Origin: Paraburkholderia terricola
GTDB taxonomy: Bacteria > Pseudomonadota > Gammaproteobacteria > Burkholderiales > Burkholderiaceae
Length of the DNA: 64,000 bases
NCBI RefSeq assembly: GCF_900142195.1
Contig: NZ_FRAB01000014.1
Span: 103,085 to 167,084, forward strand
Direction: 5' to 3'
A model generated the notes under the pieces. It worked only from the letters and a program-made list of their open reading frames with translations, was not told the DNA's origin and did not search any database. Below, in pieces: positions 9,447-20,502 of this stretch (the first letter of the stretch is position 1; each line of letters begins with the position of its first letter). The translations under genes and the position numbers were made by a program.

Positions 9447-10418
9447 TCACGCCTGCGTCTTCGCGACGTCCACGATCAGTTCGACCTGTCGCTCGATCGC
9501 GCTCGGCACGGGCGCCTCGCCGCGCAGCACGGCGCCGATCCACGCCGCCGTGGTGGGTGCGTCGCGCGCTTCGGGCAACGCCACTTCCGGCGCGTCCGGC
9601 GACGAGCGCTCATGCGGCACGCGCGTTTCGCAGATGCCGTCGTGCAGCCAGTCGACCTGCACCTGGCGCCGCGTGTCGGCTACCGCTTCGCCCTCGGTGC
9701 CGCGCGCCAGCAAGGCGCCGCCGGCCGCCGCGTCCGCATGCGTGTTGAACAACTGCGTGAGACTGTCCCGATACGGCGGATGCGTGTAGTTCACGAGCCG
9801 CAGGCCGGCCGGCGCAAACGGCTGGAGAATCTTCACGAGCGTATGCGTCGAATTACGCACGCCCATGCGCCGGCGTAGCGCGAGCAGGCGCGCGAGTTTC
9901 GGCGCGAGCACGTCGATCGGCGCGAACGCTAGACGGCGCTCGGCGAGACCGTCTTCGATCTCGGCGTGCGAGCGCGCGTGCGGAATCTGCAAATGCGTGA
10001 AGATTTCAGCGCTCGTCACGCGCCCCGGATCTTCGGTCACGCCGTGCACCAGCACCGGCACGCCTTCACGCGCGAGCAGCAGGGCGAGCAGCGGCACGAG
10101 GTTCGGCTGTTTGCGCGCGCCGTTGTACGTGGGGATCGAGACGGGCCGGAAGGCGCCGTGCGGCACATGAACCGGTTCGAACGACGCATGGGCGCCGGCC
10201 AGCATCGCGGCGAGTTCGTCGGCGGTTTCACCCTTCACGCGATAGGCGAGCAGCACCGCGCCGAGTTCGAGCTCGGCGACGCGGCCGTCGAGCATGGCGG
10301 TGTAGAGCGCGCGCGTGTCTTCGGCGGTGAGCGCGCGGGCGCCGTTCGGGCCGCGGCCGATTTCCTTGATGAAGCGGGCGCAAGGGAAGGGATTGGCAGT
10401 GTCGGCGGAATCAGTCAT
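9447..10418 (-). CDS. ybiB: DNA-binding protein YbiB (anthranilate phosphoribosyltransferase-like fold)
   Basis: 323 residues starting at [20 protein letters not shown]. An upstream extension to 10502 is possible but looks non-coding. The fold is that of glycosyltransferase family 3/TrpD, with the N-terminal helical domain (about residues 10-85) and a larger alpha/beta domain. The TrpD catalytic glycine-rich loop is not preserved, as in E. coli YbiB, which binds nucleic acid rather than anthranilate. Divergent from the fumarylacetoacetase-family gene. Confidence 0.82.
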   Translation of the reverse strand: MTDSADTANPFPCARFIKEIGRGPNGARALTAEDTRALYTAMLDGRVAELELGAVLLAYRVKGETADELAAMLAGAHASFEPVHVPHGAFRPVSIPTYNGARKQPNLVPLLALLLAREGVPVLVHGVTEDPGRVTSAEIFTHLQIPHARSHAEIEDGLAERRLAFAPIDVLAPKLARLLALRRRMGVRNSTHTLVKILQPFAPAGLRLVNYTHPPYRDSLTQLFNTHADAAAGGALLARGTEGEAVADTRRQVQVDWLHDGICETRVPHERSSPDAPEVALPEARDAPTTAAWIGAVLRGEAPVPSAIERQVELIVDVAKTQA

Positions 10419-10632
10419 CGGGACAGTGGAACGGTGTGGCGGTGCCGCCCTGAAGCGGTGGCCACGGTATTCAAGGGACGCTATTGGGTGTGAGTATCGC
10501 ATCTATGGCAAACCGGCGAGACGATTCGCCTGGCGCGCCCTGTCCATCCGCCGCGCGCCGCACTTTGCCGCGCGTTACACTCGATGTTTTTCTCGCCGCG
10601 CTGGCGGCACAATCGAAGAAACGGAGAACGGG

Positions 10633-11331
10633 ATGAGTTACGTATTCGCACCCGCACCGGTGGTCGCGGTGCCAGTTGTCGGGTCCGGCGAGCAGTTCGC
10701 GGTGCGTCGCATCTACTGCGTGGGCCGCAACTACGAGGCGCATGCGCGCGAGATGGGACACGATCCCGACCGCGAGCCGCCGTTCTTCTTCGCCAAGCCC
10801 GCCGACGCTGTGCTGTACGTCGCGCCCGGTGCCACCGGCGAATTTCCTTACCCGTCGCAATCGAAAAACGTCCACTTCGAGATGGAACTGGTCGCGGCGA
10901 TCGGCAAGGGCGGCAAGAACATTCCGGCTGAAAGCGCGCTCGATCACGTCTACGGTTACGCGCTCGGTCTCGACATGACGCGCCGCGATCTGCAGGCGGA
11001 AGCGAAGAAGCTCGGCCGTCCGTGGGACACCGCGAAGGGCTTCGATCATTCGGCGCCGCTCGGGCCGATTCATCCGGCGGCGACGGTCGGCCATTTCGGC
11101 ACGGGCGCGATCTGGTTGTCGGTGAACGGCGAGGAAAAACAGCGCTCGGACGTGTCGCAACTGATCTGGTCGGTGGGCGAGACGATCGCTTATCTGTCGA
11201 TGCTGTTCGAGTTGCAACCCGGCGATCTGATTTTCACGGGCACGCCGGAAGGCGTCGGCGCGGTGGTGCCGGGCGATCTGATGAAGGGCGGCGTGGACGG
11301 GCTGGGAGAGTTCAGCGTGCGCGTGGTCTGA
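10633..11331 (+). CDS. fumarylacetoacetate hydrolase family protein, probable fumarylpyruvate hydrolase
   Basis: 232 residues from the ATG at 10633, preceded by GGAGAACGGG. The FAH fold is evident from [15 protein letters not shown], the metal-binding region [21 protein letters not shown], and the C-terminal [19 protein letters not shown]. These enzymes hydrolyse C-C bonds of 3-acylpyruvates. It lies 27 bp upstream of a maleylpyruvate/maleylacetoacetate isomerase gene, which suggests that the pair performs the last two steps of gentisate (or homogentisate) ring-cleavage product degradation: maleylpyruvate to fumarylpyruvate to fumarate and pyruvate. The dioxygenase itself is not nearby. Confidence 0.85.
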   Translation: MSYVFAPAPVVAVPVVGSGEQFAVRRIYCVGRNYEAHAREMGHDPDREPPFFFAKPADAVLYVAPGATGEFPYPSQSKNVHFEMELVAAIGKGGKNIPAESALDHVYGYALGLDMTRRDLQAEAKKLGRPWDTAKGFDHSAPLGPIHPAATVGHFGTGAIWLSVNGEEKQRSDVSQLIWSVGETIAYLSMLFELQPGDLIFTGTPEGVGAVVPGDLMKGGVDGLGEFSVRVV

Positions 11332-11358
11332 CAGCCGGTTGGAGGAGGAGACAACAAC

Positions 11359-12003
11359 ATGAAGCTCTACAGCTATTTCCGCAGCTCGGCGTCGTATCGC
11401 GTGCGCATCGCGCTGAACGTGAAGAACCTGCCGTACGACTACGTGCCGGTGCACCTCGTGCGCGACGGCGGCGAACAGTTGAAACCCGACTACCGCAAGT
11501 TGAATGTCGACGGCATCGTGCCCACGTTCGTCGACGGCAACGAGGTGATGCCGCAGTCGCTCGCGATCATCGAGTATCTGGAGGAAACGCATCCCGAGCC
11601 GCCGCTGCTGCCCAGGACGCCGGCCGATCGCGCGTATGTGCGTTCGGTGGCGTTGCAGGTTGCGTGCGAGATTCATCCGCTGAACAATCTGCGGGTGCTG
11701 AAGTATCTGAAGCACACGTTGTGTGTCGACGACGACGCGAAGGACGCGTGGTACCGGCATTGGGTGGAAGCGGGCTTTGCGACGCTGGAAACGCATCTGG
11801 CCGGCAGTTCACGCACCGGAAAACTGTGTTTCGGCGATACGCCCACGCTCGCCGACGCCTGTCTGATTCCCCAGGTATTCAACGCGCAGCGCTTCAAGGT
11901 CGACACGGGCAAGTTTCCGACGATCCAACGCATCTACGATCACGCGATGCAACTCGACGCGTTTGCTCGCGCGGCGCCAGGCGCCCAGCCTGACGCTGAG
12001 TGA
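11359..12003 (+). CDS. maiA: maleylacetoacetate/maleylpyruvate isomerase (zeta-class GST)
   Basis: 214-residue glutathione S-transferase of the zeta class. The N-terminal thioredoxin fold carries the active-site motif SSASYRVRIALN (residues 9-20), and the glutathione-binding QSLAIIEYLEE segment follows. The C-terminal helical domain spans roughly residues 90-205. The enzyme performs glutathione-dependent cis-trans isomerisation of maleyl intermediates. Strong GGAGGAGG ribosome binding site. Co-transcribed with the preceding hydrolase and followed by a terminator at 12026-12056. Confidence 0.9.
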   Translation: MKLYSYFRSSASYRVRIALNVKNLPYDYVPVHLVRDGGEQLKPDYRKLNVDGIVPTFVDGNEVMPQSLAIIEYLEETHPEPPLLPRTPADRAYVRSVALQVACEIHPLNNLRVLKYLKHTLCVDDDAKDAWYRHWVEAGFATLETHLAGSSRTGKLCFGDTPTLADACLIPQVFNAQRFKVDTGKFPTIQRIYDHAMQLDAFARAAPGAQPDAE

Positions 12004-12025
12004 TCGGATTCGCGGCTGAATGAGG

Positions 12026-12056
12026 AAGGGCGCTCGTCAGTTGACGGAGCGCCCTT
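12026..12056. terminator. bidirectional terminator between maiA and ftsY
   Basis: AAGGGCGCTC and GAGCGCCCTT form a 10-bp stem around an 11-nt loop, flanked by A-rich and T-rich tails, between convergent genes. Confidence 0.8.
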
Positions 12057-12092
12057 TCTGCTTGTTCAGCCGCGAATGCCGGGTGGCCGTAT

Positions 12093-13256
12093 TCAACCGC
12101 CCAGCAACGCGTCCGAAAACTCTTCCGCGTTGAACGGCTGCAGATCCTCCACCTTCTCGCCGACGCCGATGAAGTACACCGGAATCGGACGCTGCCGCGC
12201 GATCGCCGCGAGAATGCCGCCCTTCGCGGTGCCGTCGAGCTTGGTGACGATCAGGCCCGTGAGGCCGAGCGCGTCGTCGAAGGCTTTGACTTGCGCGAGC
12301 GCGTTCTGGCCGGTGTTCGCGTCGATCACCAGCAGCACCTCGTGCGGCGCGCCGTCTTGCGCCTTGCCGATCACGCGCTTCACCTTGCGCAGTTCTTCCA
12401 TCAGATGCAACTGGGTCGGCAGACGGCCGGCCGTGTCCGCCATCATCACGTCGATCTTGCGCGCGCGTGCGGCGCCGACCGCGTCGAAGATCACCGCCGC
12501 CGGGTCGCCGCTTTCCTGCGACATCACCGTGACGTTGTTGCGCTGGCCCCAGATGGCCAACTGCTCGCGCGCCGCGGCGCGGAACGTGTCGCCCGCGGCC
12601 AGCAGCACCGATTGGTCGAAGCTCTGCAGATGCTTCGCGAGCTTGCCGATGCTGGTGGTCTTGCCCGCCCCGTTGACGCCGGCGATCATCATGACGAGCG
12701 GCTGCGCTCGGCCTAGCATCAACGATTTTTCCAGCGGCTTGAGCAGGTCGACGAGCAGCGTGCGCAGCGCCGTTTTCACCTGCTGAGGATCGGAGAGACG
12801 TTCGGTGCGGACTTTCTCGCGCAGCGCCTCGAGCAGGAATTCGGTGGCCTCGACGCCCGCGTCCGACATCAGCAGCGCGGTTTCGAGCTCCTCGTACAAA
12901 TCCTCGTCGATCCTGGTGCCGACGAAGATGCCGGTCAGGTTCGAACTGGTCTTCGACAAGCCTGTCTTCAGGCGGTTGAGCCACGAGCGCCTCGCGCCCG
13001 CATCCTGCACCGGCGGCGGGACGATCTCGACGGTTTCCAGTTCGGGCTCTTCCGGCTCGGGTTCCGGTTCGTTTATGGACGAAGCGCCCGGTGACTGAAT
13101 ATCGACGCTGACCGGCGCTGCCGGACGCGGCGTAGCGGGGGCCACCGGGGGCTCCTCGGCGTGTTCGGGCGCCAAGGTCTCCGGCGCCGTTTGCGATTCT
13201 GCCGGCGTGTTATCGGACTCTTTCGAACCCTTGAATCGTTTGAAAAAGCTGAACAT
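12093..13256 (-). CDS. ftsY: signal recognition particle receptor FtsY
   Basis: 387-residue SRP GTPase that docks ribosome-SRP complexes at the inner membrane. Start MFSFFKRFKG. Residues 10-90 form a low-complexity acidic A domain (run of EPEPEPEEPELE), then the N helical bundle, and the G domain with the P-loop GVNGAGKTT (193-201), DTAGRLP, TKLDGTAKGG and the closing EDLQPFNAEEFSDALLGG. Divergent from rsmD, the usual neighbour in this group. Confidence 0.97.
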   Translation of the reverse strand: MFSFFKRFKGSKESDNTPAESQTAPETLAPEHAEEPPVAPATPRPAAPVSVDIQSPGASSINEPEPEPEEPELETVEIVPPPVQDAGARRSWLNRLKTGLSKTSSNLTGIFVGTRIDEDLYEELETALLMSDAGVEATEFLLEALREKVRTERLSDPQQVKTALRTLLVDLLKPLEKSLMLGRAQPLVMMIAGVNGAGKTTSIGKLAKHLQSFDQSVLLAAGDTFRAAAREQLAIWGQRNNVTVMSQESGDPAAVIFDAVGAARARKIDVMMADTAGRLPTQLHLMEELRKVKRVIGKAQDGAPHEVLLVIDANTGQNALAQVKAFDDALGLTGLIVTKLDGTAKGGILAAIARQRPIPVYFIGVGEKVEDLQPFNAEEFSDALLGG

Positions 13257-13493
13257 GATCTGGCGTGGTGAGAGCGCGCGCCGATGCGCGCAGCCGGCAA
13301 TGACCGGCAAGCGGCAGGCAGCGTTGCGATGCGGGATGCAAGGCGCTGGAAGCCGCACATTTTATCAGGCGCGCCGCCCGCCGTCGTATCGGCCGAACGG
13401 CCAGGGTGGACGCCGATAGCCCCTGTGGTAACGTTGCCGCTCCAGCCCGTGCGCCTCGACGTCGGGCGCTTTCATTACGCAATCGAAACCTGC

Positions 13494-14108
13494 ATGCCTC
13501 GTTCCGCACCTTCACGCGCCCACGGCGCTTCATCCAAAGGCGGCAAGCCGCACGCCATTCGCATCATCGGCGGCGACTGGAAACGCACGCCGCTGCCCGT
13601 GCTCGACCTCGACGGGCTGCGCCCCACGCCCGACCGTGTGCGCGAGACGCTGTTCAACTGGCTCGGCCAGCGTCTGGACGGTCAGCGTTGCCTCGATCTG
13701 TTCGCCGGCAGCGGCGCGCTGGGCTTCGAGGCGGCTTCGCGCGGCGCTGCGCGCGTGCTGATGGTGGAGCGTAACGCGCGAGCCGCCGGTCAGTTGCGCG
13801 CCAACCAGGAACGGCTCGCGGCGCGCACAATCGAAATCGCCGAGGCGGACGGCTTGCGCCTTGCCGCGAGTCTCGCGCCCGGATCGTTCGACGTGGTGTT
13901 TCTCGATCCGCCATTCGGCGACGATCTGCTCGACAAGGCGCTCGCGCTGGCCGTACCGCTGGTGAGCGCCGAAGGCTTTCTGTATGTGGAAGCGGGTGCC
14001 GCCCTCGAACTGGCTGGAAACGAGACGCTTGCAGGTTGGGACATCATTCGGCACGGCAAGGCGGGTGCTGTCCACTTTCATTTGCTGCAGCGCGAAAATA
14101 AGGAATAA
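13494..14108 (+). CDS. rsmD: 16S rRNA (guanine-966-N2)-methyltransferase
   Basis: 204 residues from MPRSAPSRAH. The in-frame sequence upstream lacks family similarity. S-adenosylmethionine-dependent methylase of the 30S subunit: IRIIGGDWKRTPLPV begins the conserved domain, followed by the SAM-binding LDLFAGSGALGFEAASRGA and catalytic DVVFLDPPFG. It precedes coaD by 112 bp, the classical rsmD-coaD arrangement. Confidence 0.95.
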   Translation: MPRSAPSRAHGASSKGGKPHAIRIIGGDWKRTPLPVLDLDGLRPTPDRVRETLFNWLGQRLDGQRCLDLFAGSGALGFEAASRGAARVLMVERNARAAGQLRANQERLAARTIEIAEADGLRLAASLAPGSFDVVFLDPPFGDDLLDKALALAVPLVSAEGFLYVEAGAALELAGNETLAGWDIIRHGKAGAVHFHLLQRENKE

Positions 14109-14220
14109 TGCGCGTTCGATAACAAGCGCCGGGCGGTTTATCGTCACGCGCGCGGCCGGTGCCAAATGCGTCGCGTGGACGCTTTGACGTGCCCATTTGT
14201 CTGAAGAGAGGAGAAGTCTC

Positions 14221-14736
14221 ATGGTAGTCGCCGTGTACCCGGGCACGTTTGACCCGCTGACGCGCGGTCACGAAGACCTCGTTCGGCGCGCGTCGAGCAT
14301 TTTCGACACGCTGGTGGTGGGCGTTGCAGACAGCCGCAACAAGAAGCCTTTTTTCACGCTCGAGGAGCGCCTCGACATCGCGCACGAAGTGCTCGGGCAC
14401 TACCCGAACGTCCAGGTAATGAGCTTTAAGGGCTTGCTGAAAGACTTCGTTCGCAGCAACAACGCACGTGTGATCGTGCGGGGCCTGCGCGCCGTGTCGG
14501 ACTTCGAATACGAGTTCCAGATGGCCGGCATGAATCGCTATCTGCTGCCCGACGTCGAAACCATGTTCATGACGCCGTCGGATCAGTATCAGTTCATCTC
14601 CGGCACCATCGTGCGTGAAATCGCGCAATTGGGCGGCGACGTCAGCAAGTTTGTGTTTCCCTCGGTCGAAAAATGGCTGACGGAGAAGGTTGCCGCGCTG
14701 GACCCGGACGGCGGCACTTCGGCGGCGCAACCGTAA
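14221..14736 (+). CDS. coaD: phosphopantetheine adenylyltransferase
   Basis: 171-residue enzyme of coenzyme A synthesis, joining 4'-phosphopantetheine and ATP to give dephospho-CoA. The nucleotidyltransferase motif [10 protein letters not shown] lies at residues 8-17 and the second ATP-binding motif is in [12 protein letters not shown]. The start follows GAGAGGAGAAG. Downstream is a ferredoxin gene at 62 bp. Confidence 0.97.
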   Translation: MVVAVYPGTFDPLTRGHEDLVRRASSIFDTLVVGVADSRNKKPFFTLEERLDIAHEVLGHYPNVQVMSFKGLLKDFVRSNNARVIVRGLRAVSDFEYEFQMAGMNRYLLPDVETMFMTPSDQYQFISGTIVREIAQLGGDVSKFVFPSVEKWLTEKVAALDPDGGTSAAQP

Positions 14737-14786
14737 CCGGCGTAAACTGTCGGCTTGACGGATTAAGCCGGTTTCAGCCGGCGTGA

Positions 14787-15056
<270 letters not shown>

Positions 15057-15134
15057 GAGTTGAATGAACGGCCAGGTGCCAGCCTCGCCGTTTTCCCTTT
15101 TGCGGCAACGTTTTCCGCTGCGCGCGCCGCCGGT

Positions 15135-16214
15135 TTATCCCACGTAGGCGTTGAAGATATCGCGCAACGCGTCCAGCAGAATGTCGCATTCGGCATCGGT
15201 GCCGACCGAGATTCGCAGATGCTGAGCGATTCGTGGCGCATTGAAGTGGCGCACGAAAATCTCCCTTTCCCTGAGCCGCAAAAGAAGCGTTGCCGCGTCG
15301 TAGCCTTCATGGCGCGCGAACAGCAGATTCGCCGCCGACGGCACGACTTCGAAGCCCAGCGCCGTCAGGCCAGCGGCCAGGCGCTCGCGGCCCGCGATCA
15401 CTTTCGCGCAATTGTCTCGGGACCACGCATCGTCCTCATAAGCGGCGATCGCCGCGACCTGCGCCAGCCGGTCGAGCGGGTAGGAGTTGAAACTGTCCTT
15501 CACGCGGTTCAGCGCGTCGATCAATTCCCGATTGCCGAACGCGAAGCCGACCCGCATGCCGGCCAGCGAGCGCGACTTCGACACTGTCTGAATGACCAGC
15601 AGATTCGGGTAGCGGTCGATCAGTTTGATGGCCGACTCAGCGCCAAAATCCACATATGCCTCGTCGATCACGACGACAGAATCGGTGTTTTTCGCCACCA
15701 CACGCTCGATGTCGGCGAGCGGCAGCGGGCGTCCGGTCGGCGCGTTGGGATTGGGGAATAACACGCCGCCGTTGGGCGCTGCGTAATCGTCCACGTTGAT
15801 CGCGAAGCTGTCGTCGAGAGCGACCGTCCGGTAATCGATTTCGAAGAGCCGCGCGTAGGTCGGATAGAAGCTGTATGTGATATCGGGGAACAGCAAGGGT
15901 TTATCGTGCTTCAGCAATGCCTGGAAGGTGAGCGCGAGTACCTCGTCCGAGCCGTTGCCCGCGAACACCTGCTCGGGGCGAATGCCGTGATGCGCCGCGA
16001 CCGTTTCGCGCAGCTTAAGCGAGGTCGGGTCCGGATAGCGCCGCAACGATTCGCCGATGTCGCCCAGTTCCCGGCGGATCGCATCCAGCACGCGCGGCGA
16101 CGGCGGATAGGGATTCTCGTTGGTGTTCAGCTTCACGGGGCGTGCAGCGATGGGCTGCTCGCCCGGCACATAGGGCGTCAGCCGGCGAACGATGTCACTC
16201 CAATAGCGGCTCAA
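15135..16214 (-). CDS. hisC: histidinol-phosphate aminotransferase
   Basis: 359-residue PLP-dependent class I/II aminotransferase that converts imidazole acetol phosphate to histidinol phosphate. NPNAPTG (155-161), DEAYVDF (184-190) and the PLP lysine Lys213 in [10 protein letters not shown] are present. It is outside a his operon here, so it may be one of two copies and could also act on aromatic amino acids. Upstream by 42 bp is pth on the same strand. Confidence 0.93.
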   Translation of the reverse strand: MSRYWSDIVRRLTPYVPGEQPIAARPVKLNTNENPYPPSPRVLDAIRRELGDIGESLRRYPDPTSLKLRETVAAHHGIRPEQVFAGNGSDEVLALTFQALLKHDKPLLFPDITYSFYPTYARLFEIDYRTVALDDSFAINVDDYAAPNGGVLFPNPNAPTGRPLPLADIERVVAKNTDSVVVIDEAYVDFGAESAIKLIDRYPNLLVIQTVSKSRSLAGMRVGFAFGNRELIDALNRVKDSFNSYPLDRLAQVAAIAAYEDDAWSRDNCAKVIAGRERLAAGLTALGFEVVPSAANLLFARHEGYDAATLLLRLREREIFVRHFNAPRIAQHLRISVGTDAECDILLDALRDIFNAYVG

Positions 16215-16256
16215 GCGATTCTCCTGTCGATCGGATAGGGGCGGGGCAGGGAGCGA

Positions 16257-16859
16257 CTACGAATTGCGATGCAACTGCATCATCGCCCGTTCGAGCTCGC
16301 CCTTGATGATCTGCGGCATCACGGCGAGCGCGCGTTCGACCGACGCGTCGATCGCGTCCTGCTCTTCCCGCCGCGGCGGCTTCAGCACGTAATTGGCGAC
16401 ATCCGGCTTGGCGCCGGCGCGCGCGCTTTCGGGAATCAGGTCACGCGGATGGCCGATGCCGATCCGCAGCCGCCAATATTGCTGCGACGACAGATGCGCG
16501 GTAATGTCCTTCAACCCGTTATGGCCGCCGCTGCCGCCGCCGAGCTTCAGCTTGACGCTGCCTGGCGGCATGTCGAGTTCGTCGTGAACGACCAGAATCT
16601 CGTCGGGGAGAATCTTGAAGAACTGCGCAACGGCGACGACCGACTGACCCGAGCGGTTCATATACGTCTGCGGTTCCAGCAGATGCACTTCCGCGCCGTG
16701 AAGCCGTGCCTTCGCGTAGAAACCGTGGAAGCGCCGTTCATCGCGCAACGTCGCGCCCGCTTCGCGCGCCAATTGATCGACCAGCCAGAAGCCGGCGTTG
16801 TGGCGAGTCGCGGTATATTCGGCGCCCGGATTGCCGAGCCCGACGATCAGCTTGATCAT
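16257..16859 (-). CDS. pth: peptidyl-tRNA hydrolase
   Basis: 200 residues. Recycles peptidyl-tRNA released from stalled ribosomes. Substrate and catalytic residues Asn10, His20 and Asn21 ([14 protein letters not shown]) match the family, as does [10 protein letters not shown]. Downstream of rplY with a terminator in between, the usual order rplY-pth. Confidence 0.96.
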   Translation of the reverse strand: MIKLIVGLGNPGAEYTATRHNAGFWLVDQLAREAGATLRDERRFHGFYAKARLHGAEVHLLEPQTYMNRSGQSVVAVAQFFKILPDEILVVHDELDMPPGSVKLKLGGGSGGHNGLKDITAHLSSQQYWRLRIGIGHPRDLIPESARAGAKPDVANYVLKPPRREEQDAIDASVERALAVMPQIIKGELERAMMQLHRNS

Positions 16860-16915
16860 GATTGCGTAGGTCCGTCTGACTCAGGCGTTGAACGCGGCCG
16901 AGCCGAAAAAAACCG

Positions 16916-16947
16916 AAAAAAAACCCGCCGGGGCGAACCTCGGCGGG
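16916..16947 (-). terminator. intrinsic terminator after rplY
   Basis: On the minus strand CCCGCCGAGG and CCCCGGCGGG form a stem with a short loop, followed by eight T. It separates rplY from pth. Confidence 0.8.
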
Positions 16948-17002
16948 TCACATCGACCGTTTCATGGAAACGGCTCGAGAGGATTTGCTCGCTCAGTGCA
17001 GC

Positions 17003-17623
17003 TTAGGCAGCCGGCGTTTCGCCTTGGCCTTCCGCAGCAGCCTCGCCTTCAGCGATTGCGCCAGCCGGGATCGTTGCAGCAGCGACCACCGGGTTTTCCG
17101 CTTCGAGGTGAGCGACCAGCGCCACGCCTTCCGGCAGCTTCAGGTCTTTTGCGTGCACCGATTGACCCGCTTCGATCGTTGCCAGGTCGACTTCGATGAA
17201 TTCCGGCAGTGCCGACGGCAGGCACTCGATTTCGATTTCATTGATGACGTGCGAAATCACCGCGCTCGACAGCTTCACTGCCGGGTTGGTTTCCTGGTTC
17301 AGGAAGTGCAGCGGCACCTTGGTGTGCAGCTTCTTCTTCGCGTCGACACGTTGGAAGTCCACGTGCAGCACGAGCTGACGGAACGGATGGTATTGCACGT
17401 CGCGCAGCAGAACCTGTTGCGACTTGCCGCCCACTTCCAGTTCGAGAATCGACGAGTGGAAAACTTCTTTCTTCAGCGCGTGCCACAGCGCGTTGTGGTC
17501 CAGTTCGACCAATTGCGTTTCAGCACCAGCGCCATATACGATGCCCGGGGTCTTGCCCGAGTTACGCAGGCGGCGGCTCGCACCCGTACCTTGCAAATTA
17601 CGCTCGAAAGCGACTACTTTCAT
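17003..17623 (-). CDS. rplY: 50S ribosomal protein L25 (long TL5/CTC form)
   Basis: 206-residue 5S rRNA-binding protein. The start is [20 protein letters not shown]. The N-terminal L25 domain (1-90) is followed by the C-terminal beta domain found in the general stress protein CTC/TL5 form, and an Ala/Glu-rich tail. Preceded by a terminator-like hairpin at 17666-17696 that separates it from prs. Confidence 0.96.
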   Translation of the reverse strand: MKVVAFERNLQGTGASRRLRNSGKTPGIVYGAGAETQLVELDHNALWHALKKEVFHSSILELEVGGKSQQVLLRDVQYHPFRQLVLHVDFQRVDAKKKLHTKVPLHFLNQETNPAVKLSSAVISHVINEIEIECLPSALPEFIEVDLATIEAGQSVHAKDLKLPEGVALVAHLEAENPVVAAATIPAGAIAEGEAAAEGQGETPAA

Positions 17624-17665
17624 GTTGAATCTCCAATGCACTGCCCGCGACCAGGCAGTAAAAAC

Positions 17666-17696
17666 GGGGCCTCCAAGCCGTTATGGCTGAGGCCCC
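17666..17696 (-). terminator. terminator or attenuator hairpin between prs and rplY
   Basis: GGGGCCTC pairs with GAGGCCCC, with a nested AGCC/GGCT helix inside the loop. On the minus strand it is followed by a short T-run (TTTTTA), so it probably ends the prs transcript. Confidence 0.75.
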
Positions 17697-17787
17697 CGAA
17701 CTGCGGCACGAACCTTCGTTCGTTCGCGCCGATTGTGCAAAAGCGCGGCGTGCATTAGTGCAATGCGCGCCGCGCCTTCGCAAATAC

Positions 17788-18744
17788 TTAACTTTCAGCG
17801 AACAGCGACATCACCGAATCGCCGCGGCGAATCCGCGAGAACGTTTCGGCCAGCAGGCCAGCGCTGGTCAACGAACGGATCTTCGCGCAGGAGCGGGCTT
17901 CGTCGCCGAGCGGGATCGTGTCGGTGACAACGAGTTCGTCGAGTGCGGAAGCCGCGATGCGCTCGCCAGCACCGCCCGACAGAACCGGGTGGGTAGCGTA
18001 CGCGAACACCTGCTTCGCGCCACGTTCCTTCAAAACCTGAGCCGCCTTGCAGAGGGTGCCGGCGGTGTCGACCATATCGTCCATGATCACGCAGGTACGG
18101 CCTTCGACTTCACCGATGATGTTCATCACTTCGGCAACGTTCGCCTTCGGGCGACGCTTGTCGATGATCGCCAGATCACAATTCAGTTGCTTCGCCAGGG
18201 CCCGGGCACGCACCACCCCGCCGACGTCCGGCGAGACAACCAGCAGGTCCTCGTAGTTCTGCTTGCGCAGATCGCCGAGCAGCACGGGCGTGGCGTAAAT
18301 GTTGTCGACCGGGATGTCGAAGAAGCCTTGAATCTGGTCGGCGTGCAGATCCATCGTAATGATCCGCTCGACGCCGGCGATTTCCAGCATGTTCGCCACG
18401 ATCTTCGCCGAGATGGCGACGCGCGCCGAACGCGGGCGTCGATCTTGACGGGCATAGCCGAAATAGGGGATGGCGGCAGTGATCCGGCCAGCGGATGCGC
18501 GCTTGAGCGCATCGACCATGATCATCAGTTCCATCAGGTTGTCGTTCGCCGGCGCGCAGGTGGACTGCAGAACGAAGACATCCTTGCCACGCACGTTTTC
18601 CTGAATCTCGACCTGGATTTCACCGTCCGAGAAACGGCTAACCATGGCTTTGCCGAGGGGAATACCGAGGATTTTGACGACTTCCTGTGCAAGCGCGGGA
18701 TTTGCGTTGCCAGTAAAAACCATCAGGCCGTCATGGCTGCTCAT
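17788..18744 (-). CDS. prs: ribose-phosphate pyrophosphokinase
   Basis: 318-residue enzyme that makes PRPP from ribose 5-phosphate and ATP for nucleotide, histidine and tryptophan synthesis. Key features are the pyrophosphate region [17 protein letters not shown], the [11 protein letters not shown] flexible loop and the PRPP-binding [14 protein letters not shown]. Directly downstream of the tRNA-Gln gene and ispE on the same strand. Confidence 0.97.
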   Translation of the reverse strand: MSSHDGLMVFTGNANPALAQEVVKILGIPLGKAMVSRFSDGEIQVEIQENVRGKDVFVLQSTCAPANDNLMELMIMVDALKRASAGRITAAIPYFGYARQDRRPRSARVAISAKIVANMLEIAGVERIITMDLHADQIQGFFDIPVDNIYATPVLLGDLRKQNYEDLLVVSPDVGGVVRARALAKQLNCDLAIIDKRRPKANVAEVMNIIGEVEGRTCVIMDDMVDTAGTLCKAAQVLKERGAKQVFAYATHPVLSGGAGERIAASALDELVVTDTIPLGDEARSCAKIRSLTSAGLLAETFSRIRRGDSVMSLFAES

Positions 18745-18790
18745 CGTGCACCTGCTTCAGGCTGGGGGCGAGGGGAAATGCGAGAATTTT

Positions 18791-18867
18791 TGGCAGGGGA
18801 GAAAGGATTCGAACCTTTGCATGCCGGAATCAAAATCCGGTGCCTTAACCAGCTTGGCGACTCCCCT
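18791..18867 (-). tRNA. tRNA-Gln (anticodon TTG)
   Basis: 77 nt with encoded CCA. Acceptor stem AGGGGAG/CTCCCCT, anticodon stem CCGGA/TCCGG around the loop TTTTGAT (anticodon TTG), and T-arm AAAGG-TTCGAAT-CCTTT are all well formed. It lies between ispE and prs, 46 bp before the prs start, so all three are probably in one transcript. Confidence 0.97.
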
Positions 18868-18919
18868 ACACTAACTTTGAGCTCCGCCGAACGTGGAGTT
18901 TCGTTCGACGATGCAAAAC

Positions 18920-19801
18920 TTATGACGCGAAAGCAAAGAGTGGATGCTGATCGAGACTGGCGGCCACTGCGCTGTTCCATTCGCCTGGCAGTGTGGCTTG
19001 CACCGCTTCTGCCTCGGCTTTACTACGGAACGCTGCAAAAACACTTGCACCTGATCCAGACATCCGCGCTGGCGCGACGTTTTCAAACCATCGCAGCACT
19101 TGCGCTACTTCCGCGTATTTTCCTACGACAACCTGCTGCATGTCATTCCGGCCAAAACTCTCTGGCCATTCAGTATTGCAGCTAAGTTCTGCAGGAAAGT
19201 CCGTAATTCTGAGGGGTTTTGAATCTCTTGTCAACGTTTTTTCAGAGAAAATCGCTGCAGTCGGAACATGAACCCTCGGCGTCACTACCAGGAAATGACG
19301 CGGCGGCAATTGTACAACGTCTAATGTTTCTCCGACACCCTGCGCGAATGCATTTTTCCCAAAAATAAAAAACGGCACGTCCGCGCCGAGTCTTAACGCC
19401 AGCGCCTGCAATTCCGGCCGCGGCAAGTCGAGTTTCCACAAACGGTTTAGCGCAAGCAGCGTGGTGGCCGCGTCGGAGCTGCCGCCGCCGAGACCCGCGC
19501 CCATTGGCAGACGTTTCTCGATTTCGATGTCGACGCCTTCCGGTGAGCCCGTATGCGCCTTGAGCAGCGTTGCGGCGCGCACGGTGAGGTCGTGTTCGGG
19601 CGGCACGTCGGCGATTTCGGTGCTGCGCGTGATCAAGCCGTCGTCGCGCCGCCTGAAGTGCAGCGTGTCGCCCCAGTCGAGCAACTGGAAGACCGTTTGC
19701 AGCGTGTGATATCCGTCCGGCCGGCGGCCGGTGATGTGCAGGAAGAGGTTGAGTTTCGCTGGCGCGAGGCAATCGCGCAGCGAGTCGGTCGTTTCGATCA
19801 T
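18920..19801 (-). CDS. ispE: 4-diphosphocytidyl-2-C-methyl-D-erythritol kinase
   Basis: 293-residue GHMP kinase of the non-mevalonate isoprenoid pathway. The N-terminal [20 protein letters not shown] is characteristic, and the ATP-binding motif [13 protein letters not shown] lies at 98-110. It follows lolB by 65 bp, the conserved lolB-ispE-tRNA-prs order. Confidence 0.96.
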   Translation of the reverse strand: MIETTDSLRDCLAPAKLNLFLHITGRRPDGYHTLQTVFQLLDWGDTLHFRRRDDGLITRSTEIADVPPEHDLTVRAATLLKAHTGSPEGVDIEIEKRLPMGAGLGGGSSDAATTLLALNRLWKLDLPRPELQALALRLGADVPFFIFGKNAFAQGVGETLDVVQLPPRHFLVVTPRVHVPTAAIFSEKTLTRDSKPLRITDFPAELSCNTEWPESFGRNDMQQVVVGKYAEVAQVLRWFENVAPARMSGSGASVFAAFRSKAEAEAVQATLPGEWNSAVAASLDQHPLFAFAS

Positions 19802-19866
19802 GAGTCTGGGCTACATGCGCCAAAGTGGCGCCGACGAAGCGGCAGGGTCGCGCGACGCGGCGCGGG

Positions 19867-20502
19867 TTACTGATCCAGCACGAGCTTGATGTCGAGCGGC
19901 GGCTCGGCACGGCTCAGGTTCACGCGCTTCACGCCGGTGGCCGGCGCGTCGGCGTAGGCCAGATAATCGATTGTCCAGCCGTCCTGTGTGATCTGTTTCA
20001 GATGCGACGGTTGCTCCGGATCTTTCTCCGTCCTGGCGCGCGAGGTGGGCGCCGGCGACGGCTGCAGCCAGTAACGCAAGCCTTCGACCGGCAGCGAGAA
20101 GCCGAGCGCGTTCTGCATGAGCGTGGATACGTTATCGGCGGTGAGCGGCTGGCGGTTCGGCAACTCGAGCGTGGCCGAACCAGGCGAAGAAGTCACGATC
20201 GCGAGAGTCTGGCCGAGCGGATTGCGCAATTGCAGGGAGACGGTGTCGCCCGTTTCCTGCCAGGAGAAGTTGCCGTAAGCGTTGCGCTGCTGGCCGTTCT
20301 GATCGTTGTACTGGATCGCGAAACGGCCCAGGTAGGCACGGCTCGTCTGAGCGGTGACGGCAGTCGCGGCATTCGACGTGGACGGCCCTTGCGGTTTCAC
20401 CGACGCACAACCGGCCAGCGCGACAACCGCTGCGGCCACGAGTCCGAGCGCCGCGCCGCGCGGCGCCCGGGAACGGGAAATCAAACGGGAAAGACGCATC
20501 AA
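19867..20502 (-). CDS. lolB: outer-membrane lipoprotein LolB
   Basis: 211-residue lipoprotein that inserts lipoproteins into the outer membrane after receiving them from LolA. Basic N-terminus, hydrophobic signal and lipobox LAGC with Cys32 as lipidation site. The conserved GRFAIQYND and NPLGQTLAIV segments fit the LolB fold. The start overlaps the stop of the upstream TPR gene by 4 bp, indicating translational coupling. Confidence 0.9.
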   Translation of the reverse strand: MMRLSRLISRSRAPRGAALGLVAAAVVALAGCASVKPQGPSTSNAATAVTAQTSRAYLGRFAIQYNDQNGQQRNAYGNFSWQETGDTVSLQLRNPLGQTLAIVTSSPGSATLELPNRQPLTADNVSTLMQNALGFSLPVEGLRYWLQPSPAPTSRARTEKDPEQPSHLKQITQDGWTIDYLAYADAPATGVKRVNLSRAEPPLDIKLVLDQ